From Prevotellamassilia timonensis (GTDB taxonomy: Bacteria > Bacteroidota > Bacteroidia > Bacteroidales > Bacteroidaceae): DNA of 56,974 nt. Position 1 is the stretch's first letter. Each line of letters starts with the position of its first letter. The notes beneath the pieces were generated by a model. It saw nothing but the letters and a program-made list of their open reading frames with translations, did not search any database and was not told the DNA's origin. The DNA lies in assembly GCF_900106785.1 (NCBI RefSeq), contig NZ_LT629840.1, positions 62,490-119,463 on the forward strand. The letters run 5' to 3'. Below, one piece after another: positions 7,044-15,015 of the stretch. A program made the position numbers and the translations under genes.

Positions 7044-8678
7044 ATGGTTTCAGTTGATGGACTTGCCGTAGAGTTTGGCGGCACCACCCTGTTCAGTGAC
7101 ATATCATTCGTTATCAACGACAACGACCGCATAGCCCTGATGGGCAAAAACGGTGCGGGCAAAAGCACCTTGCTCAAGATTTTGGCCGGTGTGCGCAAAC
7201 CCACACGTGGCTCGGTGTCGGCCCCCAAAGACACTGTGATAGCCTACCTGCCGCAGCACCTCATGACCGAGGACGGGCGCACCGTGTTTGAAGAGGCAAG
7301 CCAGGCCTTTGCCCACCTGCACGAAATGCAGGCTCACCTTGACGACCTTAACCGCCAACTGACCGAACGCACTGACTATGAGAGTGAGGACTACATGGCA
7401 CTGATTGAGGAGGTGGCTACGCTGAGCGAAAAGTTCTATGCCATTGACATGACGCACTTTGAGGAGGACGTGGAAAAGACACTGCTCGGCCTGGGCTTTG
7501 AGCGCACTGACTTCGACAGACAAACAAGCGAATTTTCGGGCGGCTGGCGCATGCGTATCGAGCTGGCCAAGATGTTGCTGCAAAACCCCGACGTGCTGCT
7601 GCTCGACGAGCCTACCAACCACCTCGACATCGAGTCGATCGGCTGGCTCGAGGACTTCCTTATCAACAACGGCAAGGCGGTGGTGGTAATCAGCCACGAC
7701 CGCAAGTTTGTGGACAACATCACCACACGCACCATCGAGGTGACCATGGGACGCATCTACGACTACAAGGTGAACTACTCGCACTACTTGCAGCTGCGTG
7801 CCGAACGGCGCGAGCAGCAAATGAAACAGTACGAGGAGCAGCAAAAGATGATACAGGAGACCAAGGACTTTATTGAACGCTTCAAAGGCACGTATTCAAA
7901 GACTTTCCAGGTGCAGAGCCGCGTCAAAATGCTTGAAAAGCTCGAACTGGTTGAGGTGGACGAAATGGACACCTCGGCCCTGCGCCTCAAATTTCCGCCC
8001 GCCCCGCGCAGCGGCCAGTATCCCGTGACGGCCGACATGGTGGGCAAGGCTTTCGACGGTAAACAAATATTCAAGAATGCCTCGTTCACCATCAAGCGCG
8101 GCGACAAAGTGGCCTTTGTGGGCCGCAACGGCGAGGGAAAGTCTACCATGGTCAAGTGCATCATGGGACAACTCGAACACGAGGGCACACTCACCCTGGG
8201 GCACAACGTGCAGATTGGCTACTTTGCACAGAACCAGGCTTCGCTGCTCGATGGCGAGCTCACCGTGTTCCAAACCATCGACGATGTGGCCAAGGGCGAG
8301 GTGCGCAACAAAATACGCGACCTGCTCGGCGCCTTTATGTTTGGCGGCGAGGCAAGCACCAAAAAGGTGAAGGTGCTGTCGGGCGGCGAACGCACCCGAC
8401 TGGCGTTGCTCAAACTGCTGCTCGAACCCGTCAACTTGCTCATTCTTGACGAACCTACCAACCACCTCGACCTGCGCACCAAGGACGTGCTGAAACAGGC
8501 TTTGGCCGACTTTGACGGCACGCTCATCTGTGTGAGCCACGACCGCGACTTCCTCGACGTACTGATCACACGCGTATATGAGTTTGGCGGCGGACAAGTG
8601 CGCGAGCATTTGTGCGGCATTTACGAGTTTTTGGAGAAGAAGAAAATGGCCGAACTGGCCGACCTGGAACGCAAGTGA
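7044..8678 (+). CDS. ABC-F family ATP-binding cassette protein
   Basis: This 544-aa cytoplasmic protein has two ATPase cassettes and no membrane segment, the ABC-F design whose members bind the ribosomal E site and relieve stalling or protect against antibiotics. The first Walker A is GKNGAGKS (34-41) with signature FSGGW and LLDEPTNHLD; the second Walker A is GRNGEGKS (360-367) with LSGGERTR and LILDEPTNHLD. A charged helical linker rich in R, E and Q (about 250-300) joins them. The overall layout resembles the housekeeping YbiT/Uup type more than the resistance types, but subfamily assignment needs a tree. The EFR1 gene starts 2 nt after its stop. Confidence 0.92.
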   Translation: MVSVDGLAVEFGGTTLFSDISFVINDNDRIALMGKNGAGKSTLLKILAGVRKPTRGSVSAPKDTVIAYLPQHLMTEDGRTVFEEASQAFAHLHEMQAHLDDLNRQLTERTDYESEDYMALIEEVATLSEKFYAIDMTHFEEDVEKTLLGLGFERTDFDRQTSEFSGGWRMRIELAKMLLQNPDVLLLDEPTNHLDIESIGWLEDFLINNGKAVVVISHDRKFVDNITTRTIEVTMGRIYDYKVNYSHYLQLRAERREQQMKQYEEQQKMIQETKDFIERFKGTYSKTFQVQSRVKMLEKLELVEVDEMDTSALRLKFPPAPRSGQYPVTADMVGKAFDGKQIFKNASFTIKRGDKVAFVGRNGEGKSTMVKCIMGQLEHEGTLTLGHNVQIGYFAQNQASLLDGELTVFQTIDDVAKGEVRNKIRDLLGAFMFGGEASTKKVKVLSGGERTRLALLKLLLEPVNLLILDEPTNHLDLRTKDVLKQALADFDGTLICVSHDRDFLDVLITRVYEFGGGQVREHLCGIYEFLEKKKMAELADLERK

Positions 8679-8680
8679 CA

Positions 8681-9466
8681 ATGACTGGCAACAACCTGAT
8701 ATTTTACTTTTCGGCCACGGGCAACAGCCGCCACGTGGCCCAATGCCTGCAAATGGCCAACGGCGGCATACTGGTGCCGATGGACACCTGCTTGCTTGAG
8801 GGGCAGCACAAATTCAGCGTGGACGAAGCGTGCAGCGTGGGCTTTGTTTTCCCCGTCTACTTTTGGGGACTGCCCACCATCGTGGCTGATTTTATAGCAG
8901 CCCTGCAACTCGACGGCACACCGCAATATACCTATGGTGTGACTACCTACGGCACCTCGATGGGCGAGGTGCGCCACCAACTGCGCAAGGCTCTCGGGCT
9001 GAAGGGCATGGCGCTCGACGGACTCTTCGGGGTGCGCATGGTAGATGTGTGGACGCCCATGTTTGATGTGTCGGACCACGACAAATGCCTTAAACGCACA
9101 CAAAAGGCCGAGGCACAAATTGACAAGGTGGCTCTGCAGATAGAGCACCACGAAGCTGGCTCACGCCACTGGACAGAGTTGCCGCATCTGCTGGCACAGC
9201 TTGAATACCGCCTCTACCCCAAGGCACGCCAGACGCGCCACTTTAGTGTGATGGACGACCGCTGCACGGGCTGTGGCTTGTGTGCGCGCAAATGCCCTAC
9301 CAAGGCGATAGCCATGAACAGCCACAAACGCCCATTTTGGCAAAAGAGCGAATGCGCAGCTTGTCTGCGGTGTCTGCACCACTGCCCCCACTTTGCCATA
9401 CAATATGGCAAACACACCGCCACACACGGGCAGTTTGTACACCCGTCCGAAATATACAATGTGTGA
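8681..9466 (+). CDS. EFR1-type flavodoxin-ferredoxin protein
   Basis: This 261-aa electron-transfer protein joins a flavodoxin-like domain to a ferredoxin. The N-terminus has the FMN phosphate loop FSATGNSR (about 9-16). The C-terminus has two [4Fe-4S] cysteine sets, C195/C198/C201/C205 in CTGCGLCARKC and C225/C228/C231/C235 in CAACLRCLHHC. The redox partner is not known for this family. The start at 8681 is chosen because it sits 2 nt after the ABC-F stop and directly precedes the flavodoxin strand. The gene is likely cotranscribed with the ABC-F gene. A GACGCGTC repeat follows it. Confidence 0.9.
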   Translation: MTGNNLIFYFSATGNSRHVAQCLQMANGGILVPMDTCLLEGQHKFSVDEACSVGFVFPVYFWGLPTIVADFIAALQLDGTPQYTYGVTTYGTSMGEVRHQLRKALGLKGMALDGLFGVRMVDVWTPMFDVSDHDKCLKRTQKAEAQIDKVALQIEHHEAGSRHWTELPHLLAQLEYRLYPKARQTRHFSVMDDRCTGCGLCARKCPTKAIAMNSHKRPFWQKSECAACLRCLHHCPHFAIQYGKHTATHGQFVHPSEIYNV

Positions 9467-9484
9467 TGGCGACACATTAGAATT

Positions 9485-9725
9485 AGTAAAACAAGTTGAC
9501 GGGGTGACGGGGCTGCAGAAAATTAGCCCGACGCGAGACGAAGCTGCTGAAAAATGCCCCGACGCGAGACGCGTCGCCCCCATTAGAGATAGCATTTGGC
9601 GGTAGTATTTGGTGCTTGAAGAAACGCAAGCACTAATGGGGGCGACGCGTCCCGCGTCGGTTTTTTCAGCAGCCTCGGGACGCGTCGGTTTTTTCAGCAG
9701 CCTCATCACCCTGTCAACCCGTCAA
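9485..9725. repeat. GACGCGTC palindrome family, copy B (arms inverted)
   Basis: Here the arms are in the opposite order to the other copies: the right-arm sequence (9540-9605, ending CCCCCATTAGAG and 13-bp units) comes first and the left-arm sequence (9630-9660) second. The outer flanks form another inverted repeat, GTTGACGGGGTGACGGGG near 9494 against CCCTGTCAACCCGTCAAC near 9709. A unit of about 25 bp ending TTTTTTCAGCAGCCTC is directly duplicated at 9653-9705, and a related TTTTTCAGCGGCCTC occurs in copy A. It lies between the EFR1 stop and the MATE start. Confidence 0.75.
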
Positions 9726-9755
9726 CCAACAATTCCGCCTTCGAACCACATCAAC

Positions 9756-11105
9756 ATGAAGCAGCGCGACAATTACATATTCCTGACACAAGCCCCCGTT
9801 CACAAAGTGATACTCACCATGGCCGTGCCCACCATCATATCGATGTTGGTGACAAGTTTCTACAACATGGCCGACACCTTCTTTGTGAGCAAAATCAACA
9901 CACAATGCACCGCAGCAGTGGGCATTGTGTTCTCCATCATGTCGGTAATTCAGGCGATAGGCTTCTTCTTTGGTCACGGCTCGGGCAACTTCATGTCGCG
10001 CAAACTGGGGGCACGCCAGCTTGCCGAGGCACGCACCATGTCGGCCACCGGGTTCACCTACAGTCTGTCGTTTGGTGTGCTCATAGCCATCGCAGGCCAT
10101 CTGCTGCTCACCGACCTGGCCGTATGGCTGGGCTCCACACCCACCATTCTGCCGTATGCCAAGCAATATTTGGGCATTGTGCTGCTCGGAGCGCCCTTTA
10201 TGACAGCATCGCTCACCATGAACAATCAAATGCGCTTTCAGGGCAATGCGGCCTATGCCATGTACGGCATACTGACTGGCGCCGTGCTGAATGTGGCACT
10301 CGACGCTCTGCTGATATTTGGTTTCGGCATGGGCATTGCCGGAGCTGCATGGGCCACCGTCATCAGCCAAGGTTGCAGCTTTGGCATACTGCTGTACATG
10401 ACACGCAAAAATGGCGGCATACGCATCAACCTGCGACATTTCACTCCAAAGCTTTCATACGTCAAGGAGATAATTTTTGGCGGCACGCCCTCACTCTCAC
10501 GCCAGGGCCTGGCCGCCCTTTCTACCATCGCGCTCAACCTTTCGGCCGGTGTGTATGGCGATGCCGCCATTGCCGGCATGAGCATTGTCACAAGGTTCTG
10601 TTTCTTCATCTTTGCCATTATCATCGGTCTGGGCCAGGGCTTTCAGCCCCTGTGCGGCTTTTGCTATGGCGCCAAGCTCTACGCCCGCGTCAAGGAGGGC
10701 TTTACCTACTGCATCAAAATCGGCACATGCTTTCTTGCCATGTGCGCCATTGCGGGCTTTGCCTTTGCCCCCGACATTGTGGCCATGTTCCGCCACGACC
10801 CCGAGGTGGTGGCAGTGGGCTCAGCGGCCATGCGGTGGCAAATGGTCACCTTTGTGCTACTGCCCACCATCGGCCTGACCAACATGCTGATGCAAACCAT
10901 ACGCAAGCCCATACGCGCCAACCTGGTGGCTGCAGCACGCAGCGGACTTTTCTTTATTCCCCTTGTCATCGTTTTGCCACGCTACTTCGGGCTGATGGGG
11001 GTTGAAATGTGCCAGGCGTGCAGCGACGTGTGCTCATTTGCCATCTGCGTGCCCATAGCATGGACTGCCTTCGGAGAGATGAAACGCGAACTGGCGCAAC
11101 GCTGA
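9756..11105 (+). CDS. MATE family multidrug efflux transporter
   Basis: This 449-aa inner-membrane protein belongs to the MATE exporters, which expel drugs or metabolites using Na+ or H+ gradients. It is hydrophobic throughout, with about twelve membrane segments, and shows family motifs in each half, PTIISMLVTSFYNMADTFFV near the N-terminus and IGLGQGFQPLCGF in the middle. The open frame extends upstream to 9609, but that part is simply translated repeat B, so the ATG at 9756, whose product starts MKQRDNYIFLTQAPV, is the real start. The substrate cannot be told from sequence. No good promoter is seen between the repeat and the start. Confidence 0.92.
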   Translation: MKQRDNYIFLTQAPVHKVILTMAVPTIISMLVTSFYNMADTFFVSKINTQCTAAVGIVFSIMSVIQAIGFFFGHGSGNFMSRKLGARQLAEARTMSATGFTYSLSFGVLIAIAGHLLLTDLAVWLGSTPTILPYAKQYLGIVLLGAPFMTASLTMNNQMRFQGNAAYAMYGILTGAVLNVALDALLIFGFGMGIAGAAWATVISQGCSFGILLYMTRKNGGIRINLRHFTPKLSYVKEIIFGGTPSLSRQGLAALSTIALNLSAGVYGDAAIAGMSIVTRFCFFIFAIIIGLGQGFQPLCGFCYGAKLYARVKEGFTYCIKIGTCFLAMCAIAGFAFAPDIVAMFRHDPEVVAVGSAAMRWQMVTFVLLPTIGLTNMLMQTIRKPIRANLVAAARSGLFFIPLVIVLPRYFGLMGVEMCQACSDVCSFAICVPIAWTAFGEMKRELAQR

Positions 11106-11164
11106 GCCGACACCAACTACATACTGGCGCACCACATTGGAGCCGCTTTATCACATCTTTTTTG

Positions 11165-11172
11165 TACATTTG
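11165..11172 (+). promoter_or_regulatory. Candidate -7 box of the outer-membrane barrel gene
   Basis: TACATTTG fits TAnnTTTG and is 20 nt ahead of the ATG at 11192. The nearest TTG (11137-11139) is 25 nt upstream, longer than ideal. Confidence 0.45.
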
Positions 11173-11191
11173 CGCAGACAACAACACAAAA

Positions 11192-12448
11192 ATGAATTAT
11201 CTGACCCGCTTATTGCTCATAACGGCCATAACCTTTGCCACAACACTAAAGGCCACGGCACAAACCGACTCGCTTATTTACAACACCGACTACCCGACCA
11301 TCGTGGCTGACGATCGGAACGAACTGCGCATCAACGTAGACGGCATGGCCTTTTTCCGCGACAACGAATATAACACCAAGGACGCGGTGAAGGGCTACAC
11401 GCTGCCGGGCGTGTGGCTGCAGCCCAGCGTGAGCTACCAGCCCCTGCGCAACCTCAAACTGGAGCTGGGGGCCTACATGATACACTTTTGGGGAGCCAAC
11501 CGCTACCCTAACGCCAACTATACCAACCTTGAACGCGCCGAGGCACAAAACACTACCAAAGCCTTTCACTGTGTGCCGGTGTTCAGAGCCAACATGCAGC
11601 TTACGCCAAATGTCAACGTCGTGCTTGGCTCACTGTATGGCAAAACGGCACACGGGCTGGCCGAACCGCTCTACAACGACGAGATGAACATCAGTTCCGA
11701 CCCCGAAACGGGGGTGCAGGTGCTATGGCACAACTCGTGGCTGCACTTTGACACGTGGGTTAACTGGCAGGACTTTATATTTAAGAATGACGACAATCAG
11801 GAGCGCTTTGTCTATGGTTTGTCGGCCCGCTTCAACCCATCGCGCAAGGCTGCACGCTGCCAATGGTACTTGCCCGTACAACTGCTCATGCAGCACATTG
11901 GCGGCGAGGTGAACACCGAGGCACCTGACCGCATGATTAAGACATGGCTCAACGCCGCAGCTGGCGTAGGACTGAATGTGCCTCTGCGCACCAAACTGCC
12001 CGTAACCCTGGGTGGCGAGGTGTTGGGCGCATACTTCAGCCAGCAGAGCGGCACGGTGTTGCCATACAACAGTGGTCAGGGCTTGCTCGGACGCGTGCAA
12101 GCCCGCGTGTGGCACTTCGGACTGTCGGCCGGCTACTGGTGGGCGCACAAGTATATTCCGGTGTATGGCAGTCCGCTATTCAGCGCCATGAGCACAAGCG
12201 CCGAGGGGGTGACACTGCACGACCCGCGCATGCTCATGCTGCGGGCCGAATACGCCCAACAGCTGGGGCGCGGATTTGCTTGGGGCGTGCGCCTCGACTA
12301 TAATGTGCACAACGCAAGCAGTATCACCCGCAAAACGGAGAATATGATTGAAACGGGACGCCGCACCACCGACTTTGCAGCGGGCATATACTTGCGACTG
12401 TCGCCAAGTTTCCTTATCAAAAAGTTCAAGACGGAGCAATCACACTAA
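11192..12448 (+). CDS. Predicted outer-membrane beta-barrel protein, function unknown
   Basis: The 418-aa product has a Sec signal peptide (MNYLTRLLLITAITFATTLKATA, cleavage near residue 23) and then alternating hydrophobic and polar residues with many aromatic residues, as in barrels of outer-membrane proteins. Stretches such as LKLELGAYMIHFWGAN and LSAGYWWAHKYIPVYGS look like transmembrane strands. I do not recognise the family; similar proteins in Bacteroidales are annotated as hypothetical. An upstream open frame from 11009 overlaps the MATE gene and is not used, since the signal peptide and a -7 box place the start at 11192. Confidence 0.8.
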   Translation: MNYLTRLLLITAITFATTLKATAQTDSLIYNTDYPTIVADDRNELRINVDGMAFFRDNEYNTKDAVKGYTLPGVWLQPSVSYQPLRNLKLELGAYMIHFWGANRYPNANYTNLERAEAQNTTKAFHCVPVFRANMQLTPNVNVVLGSLYGKTAHGLAEPLYNDEMNISSDPETGVQVLWHNSWLHFDTWVNWQDFIFKNDDNQERFVYGLSARFNPSRKAARCQWYLPVQLLMQHIGGEVNTEAPDRMIKTWLNAAAGVGLNVPLRTKLPVTLGGEVLGAYFSQQSGTVLPYNSGQGLLGRVQARVWHFGLSAGYWWAHKYIPVYGSPLFSAMSTSAEGVTLHDPRMLMLRAEYAQQLGRGFAWGVRLDYNVHNASSITRKTENMIETGRRTTDFAAGIYLRLSPSFLIKKFKTEQSH

Positions 12449-12606
12449 AAGCACGTTCTAAAAAAACGGCATGACAAGTGCCGCAGACTCAAAAGTTTTT
12501 ATTACTTTCGCACTGATTTCGACATACGGCTACTGCACACGATACGAAACTAACCGCTGTAGCAAAATGCCAGGGTATGACGACTTTTATATTAACAAAC
12601 ACAGAA

Positions 12607-12855
12607 ATGGACGCAAATAATACAAACAAAACACACGAGGGACTGGCCCAAGGCATGTCTAACATTTACGACGAAGTTAGCACATCGGTTGCCTCAGCCA
12701 TCAAACAAGACTTAGTTGAACACTTTGGCAAGGGACTTTACTACCACCTCAAAAATGGCGAAAAGCCCATCAACGCCGAGCAGCAGGCTTACATAGCCGA
12801 AACATTTGCCAAGCACGGTGTGACAACCTCGCCCGTTTACGACAAGATGCTGTAA
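12607..12855 (+). CDS. Small conserved Bacteroidales protein, unknown function
   Basis: The 82-aa protein is acidic to neutral, with no signal peptide or membrane segment. It contains the patterns HEGLAQGMSNIYDEV and GKGLYYHLKNGEKPINAEQQAYI, which give it the look of a small folded helical protein conserved in Bacteroidales. I cannot name a domain. An in-frame ATG at 12577 would add ten residues (MTTFILTNTE); the later start is preferred because the protein-like sequence begins there. A strong hairpin 53 nt after the stop ends the transcript. Confidence 0.65.
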   Translation: MDANNTNKTHEGLAQGMSNIYDEVSTSVASAIKQDLVEHFGKGLYYHLKNGEKPINAEQQAYIAETFAKHGVTTSPVYDKML

Positions 12856-12908
12856 CGACAACACTCAACACACTATACATCACCCCCTACACACTATATC
12901 ACAATGAT

Positions 12909-12952
12909 GCAAAGCGTCTCGGCTCACACTTATGCGAGCCGGGACGCTTTGC
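12909..12952. terminator. Strong bidirectional hairpin terminator
   Basis: GCAAAGCGTC with CGGCTC on the left pairs with GAGCCG and GACGCTTTGC on the right, with one mismatch. It sits between the 82-aa gene and the convergent 58-aa peptide gene and can serve both. Confidence 0.8.
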
Positions 12953-13061
12953 ATTATCTCGTCATAAATTATATTTACAGCTGTCCGGACGCATGTTTAC
13001 GTTTGGGCGGACACAAATATAAAACTATACGGTCTGTATGGGAAGCTTGCAAAAGGACAAA

Positions 13062-13238
13062 CTATTCCCCATCAGTGTTTGACCAGTTGTCGCTACACCA
13101 TGCTTTCGAGTTCGAGAGTTGGGGCTTGTCTGACTTTGTATTTTCAAAAGTCAACCTTGGTGAGATATTGTTGAGAATGTTGCTTCCCATTTCAAAACGA
13201 ATGGCATTCGTCGCGGGAGTGAGATACTTCTTTTTCAT
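13062..13238 (-). CDS. 58-aa peptide of the MKKKYxxP type common in Prevotellaceae
   Basis: This short frame encodes MKKKYLTPATNAIRFEMGSN and a further 38 residues. Its start closely resembles the many short Bacteroidales peptides that begin MKK-Y-x-P and continue with a segment ending in met/asn-rich sequence; their function is unknown. It has no long hydrophobic stretch. A good promoter (TTG-N21-TAGTTTTG) lies 74-105 nt upstream, and a strong hairpin lies about 110 nt downstream, which together support a real transcript. The plus-strand open frame over the same bases (12904-13242) has no such support. Confidence 0.6.
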   Translation of the reverse strand: MKKKYLTPATNAIRFEMGSNILNNISPRLTFENTKSDKPQLSNSKAWCSDNWSNTDGE

Positions 13239-13311
13239 TTGACTTCTGTAAGGCTTAGCTAGAGCCTTTTTAATTTTTCCAATTTCCCCTATTTACACTC
13301 TTATTGCGATG

Positions 13312-13343
13312 CAAAACTAATAATATACTTCTTACTCGCCCAA
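13312..13343 (-). promoter_or_regulatory. Promoter of the 58-aa peptide gene
   Basis: On the minus strand TTG (13343-13341) is followed after 21 nt by TAGTTTTG (13319-13312). The predicted leader is about 65 nt. Confidence 0.55.
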
Positions 13344-13419
13344 TTATTCCTGATTGATAACCATAAAAGCGTTATTTATCGCACGCCACCTACAAATCGG
13401 GCATACAAAGTGTGTACCC

Positions 13420-13905
13420 TTACACGAGCAGCAGCTCAAAGTCTACCACATCGAGCATGCGGCCAAACTTGTAGCCTACGCTTTCGAAATGGGATACTTG
13501 CTTGAAGCCCATGGCGCGATGGAAGGCCATGCTGTGGGTGTTTTCCTCGGTAATGCAGGCTATGAGGGCTTGGACACCAAGCTGGCGGGCATCGGCCACA
13601 AGGCGCGATATCATGCTGCGGCCTACATCATGACCTTGTGCCTCGGGGGCCAGGTAGATGGTGACCTCGAGGGTGCGGGCATAGGCGGCACGGGGTTTCC
13701 AGGCGTGCAAGTAGCAGTAGCCAAGCACTTGGCCCTGGTGCTCGTAAACGTAGTAGGGATAATCGGCCGAAAGGGTGACGATGCGGCGGCGCATCTCGTC
13801 AACACTCACGGGCTCTGTTTCGAAGGTGATGGTGGTGTGGGTTATGAAGGGGGTGTAGATGTCGGTAATGGCCTGGGCATCATCGGGGGTTACTTTACGT
13901 ATCAT
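13420..13905 (-). CDS. GNAT family N-acetyltransferase
   Basis: The 161-aa protein is of the phosphinothricin-acetyltransferase-like GNAT branch, which moves an acetyl group from acetyl-CoA to an amine. The start MIRKVTPDDAQAITDIYTPF and the motif EVTIYLAPEAQGHDVGRSM (the acetyl-CoA pyrophosphate loop around residues 85-103) are characteristic, as is ENTHSMAFHRAMGFKQV near the C-terminus. The natural substrate is unknown; relatives act on amino-acid analogues such as methionine sulfoximine. Its ATG overlaps the stop of the Rpn nuclease gene in an ATGA, so the two are translationally coupled. Confidence 0.9.
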   Translation of the reverse strand: MIRKVTPDDAQAITDIYTPFITHTTITFETEPVSVDEMRRRIVTLSADYPYYVYEHQGQVLGYCYLHAWKPRAAYARTLEVTIYLAPEAQGHDVGRSMISRLVADARQLGVQALIACITEENTHSMAFHRAMGFKQVSHFESVGYKFGRMLDVVDFELLLV

Positions 13906-14834
13906 TGTACTGATGCTATTTGAGCTTCGGTCAGATTGGTTATTTTCATTATGCTTTGTGTGTCCATGCCGGCTTGCTTTAGCTTGGCAGCCATTTGCAA
14001 CATGTCCTCAAGGTGCTGCGCTTCGCGCCCTTGGGCTATGCCTTCGGCAAGGCCCTCGGCTCGACCAACTTGATAACCGTCAAAACGACTCGTTTCGAGC
14101 AGACTGCGTTGGGTACGCACAGCCTCCATGTGGCGCAAGTAGGCACTGCGATCGTTTGCCGACAGGCCGTCGAAACGCATACACTCACGCGCACGCTGAA
14201 GTCCGGGGGCTGTTGTACTTTCGGATATTTCGCCCGTCTTCAAGTAGGCTATCCACTCGTCCAAAGGTGTCTTGGCCACTTTGTCGAAATCGTTAACACG
14301 CAACACATAATATTCGGGGAAGAGGTCGCCAGCCTCTTTGCGCTCGAACCTTTCACCCTCGTCCTGGCCAAAGAAGGCCTGGCTTTGACGCACCGAAAGT
14401 TTTAGCACATCATGCGGCTCATGCAAACCATGGAATGTTGTTTTACCATGGTACACATAGTCGTTGCCCTGTCCAAGGTCGAAATAGACAATGTTCACGG
14501 AGTAGACCTTGCGCACCTTGTCATAGTCGTCGCCTAAACCTATGTAATCGGTGATGGCCTTTGACACGCCATATAGCATGCGATGGAAATAAGCCAACTC
14601 ACGTGTGTTCTGTATTTCTACTATTATGAGTTCTTGCTTGTCGTTCTCGGCCAATATGTCGACACGGTTAAATTTGTCGTCCCCAGCGTCTTGATTCGAT
14701 TCGCTCTCAAGAAACTTGACGATCGTAACTTTCTCACCAAACAACGAGGTGAGCAAGCCTTCGATCACTGAATGATTGGCTTTGTCACGCAGCAAGCGCT
14801 TCATGGCCCAATCAAAACGTATGTAGTTTGTCAT
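13902..14834 (-). CDS. Rpn/PD-(D/E)XK nuclease family protein (recombination-promoting nuclease-like)
   Basis: The 310-aa protein belongs to the group annotated as Rpn family or PD-(D/E)XK nuclease-family transposase. Likely active-site residues are D59 in FNRVDILAEN and E73/Q75 in IIVEIQNTREL, the D-x(n)-ExQ form typical of the group. The start TNYIRFDWAMKRLLRDK is also characteristic. E. coli Rpn proteins cut DNA and promote RecA-independent recombination, and some relatives have been linked to phage defence; whether this copy is active is unknown. The C-terminal part contains the repetitive GRAEGLAEGIAQGREAQ helix common in the family. It has a full promoter and is coupled to a GNAT gene. 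Confidence 0.85.
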   Translation of the reverse strand: MTNYIRFDWAMKRLLRDKANHSVIEGLLTSLFGEKVTIVKFLESESNQDAGDDKFNRVDILAENDKQELIIVEIQNTRELAYFHRMLYGVSKAITDYIGLGDDYDKVRKVYSVNIVYFDLGQGNDYVYHGKTTFHGLHEPHDVLKLSVRQSQAFFGQDEGERFERKEAGDLFPEYYVLRVNDFDKVAKTPLDEWIAYLKTGEISESTTAPGLQRARECMRFDGLSANDRSAYLRHMEAVRTQRSLLETSRFDGYQVGRAEGLAEGIAQGREAQHLEDMLQMAAKLKQAGMDTQSIMKITNLTEAQIASVQ

Positions 14835-14860
14835 AACGTGTTGTCTTACATTTTATTGCA

Positions 14861-14891
14861 CAAATGTACGTATTTTGCCGTTCTTGCGCAA
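14861..14891 (-). promoter_or_regulatory. Promoter of the Rpn-GNAT operon
   Basis: TTG at 14891-14889, exactly 20 nt, then TACATTTG at 14868-14861 on the minus strand, 27 nt ahead of the ATG. Confidence 0.65.
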
Positions 14892-14923
14892 ATCATAACA
14901 CCTTGCTTGTGACGTATGCACAC

Positions 14924-14972
14924 AAAAAAACGCCCGCATGCGCTCCTCGAATGGAACGCTTGCGGGCGTTTT
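14924..14972. terminator. Terminator after rpoC
   Basis: AACGCCCGCA-T-GCG pairs with CGC-T-TGCGGGCGTT; reading leftward from rpoC the stem is followed by a run of T. It ends the rpl-rpo operon. Confidence 0.85.
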
Positions 14973-15015
14973 ACATTATATGTTATGCTAACAGGTGTGC
15001 ATCAAAGCACCGAAC

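Noticed and set aside
9609-9755. N-terminal extension of the MATE protein
   Set aside because: It is translated palindromic repeat (LMGATRPAS-type sequence), not protein-like.
12904-13242. 112-aa plus-strand frame
   Set aside because: It begins in a terminator hairpin and runs opposite the better supported 58-aa peptide gene.
13354-13923. 189-aa plus-strand frame over the GNAT gene
   Set aside because: It is the shadow of a clear GNAT coding sequence.
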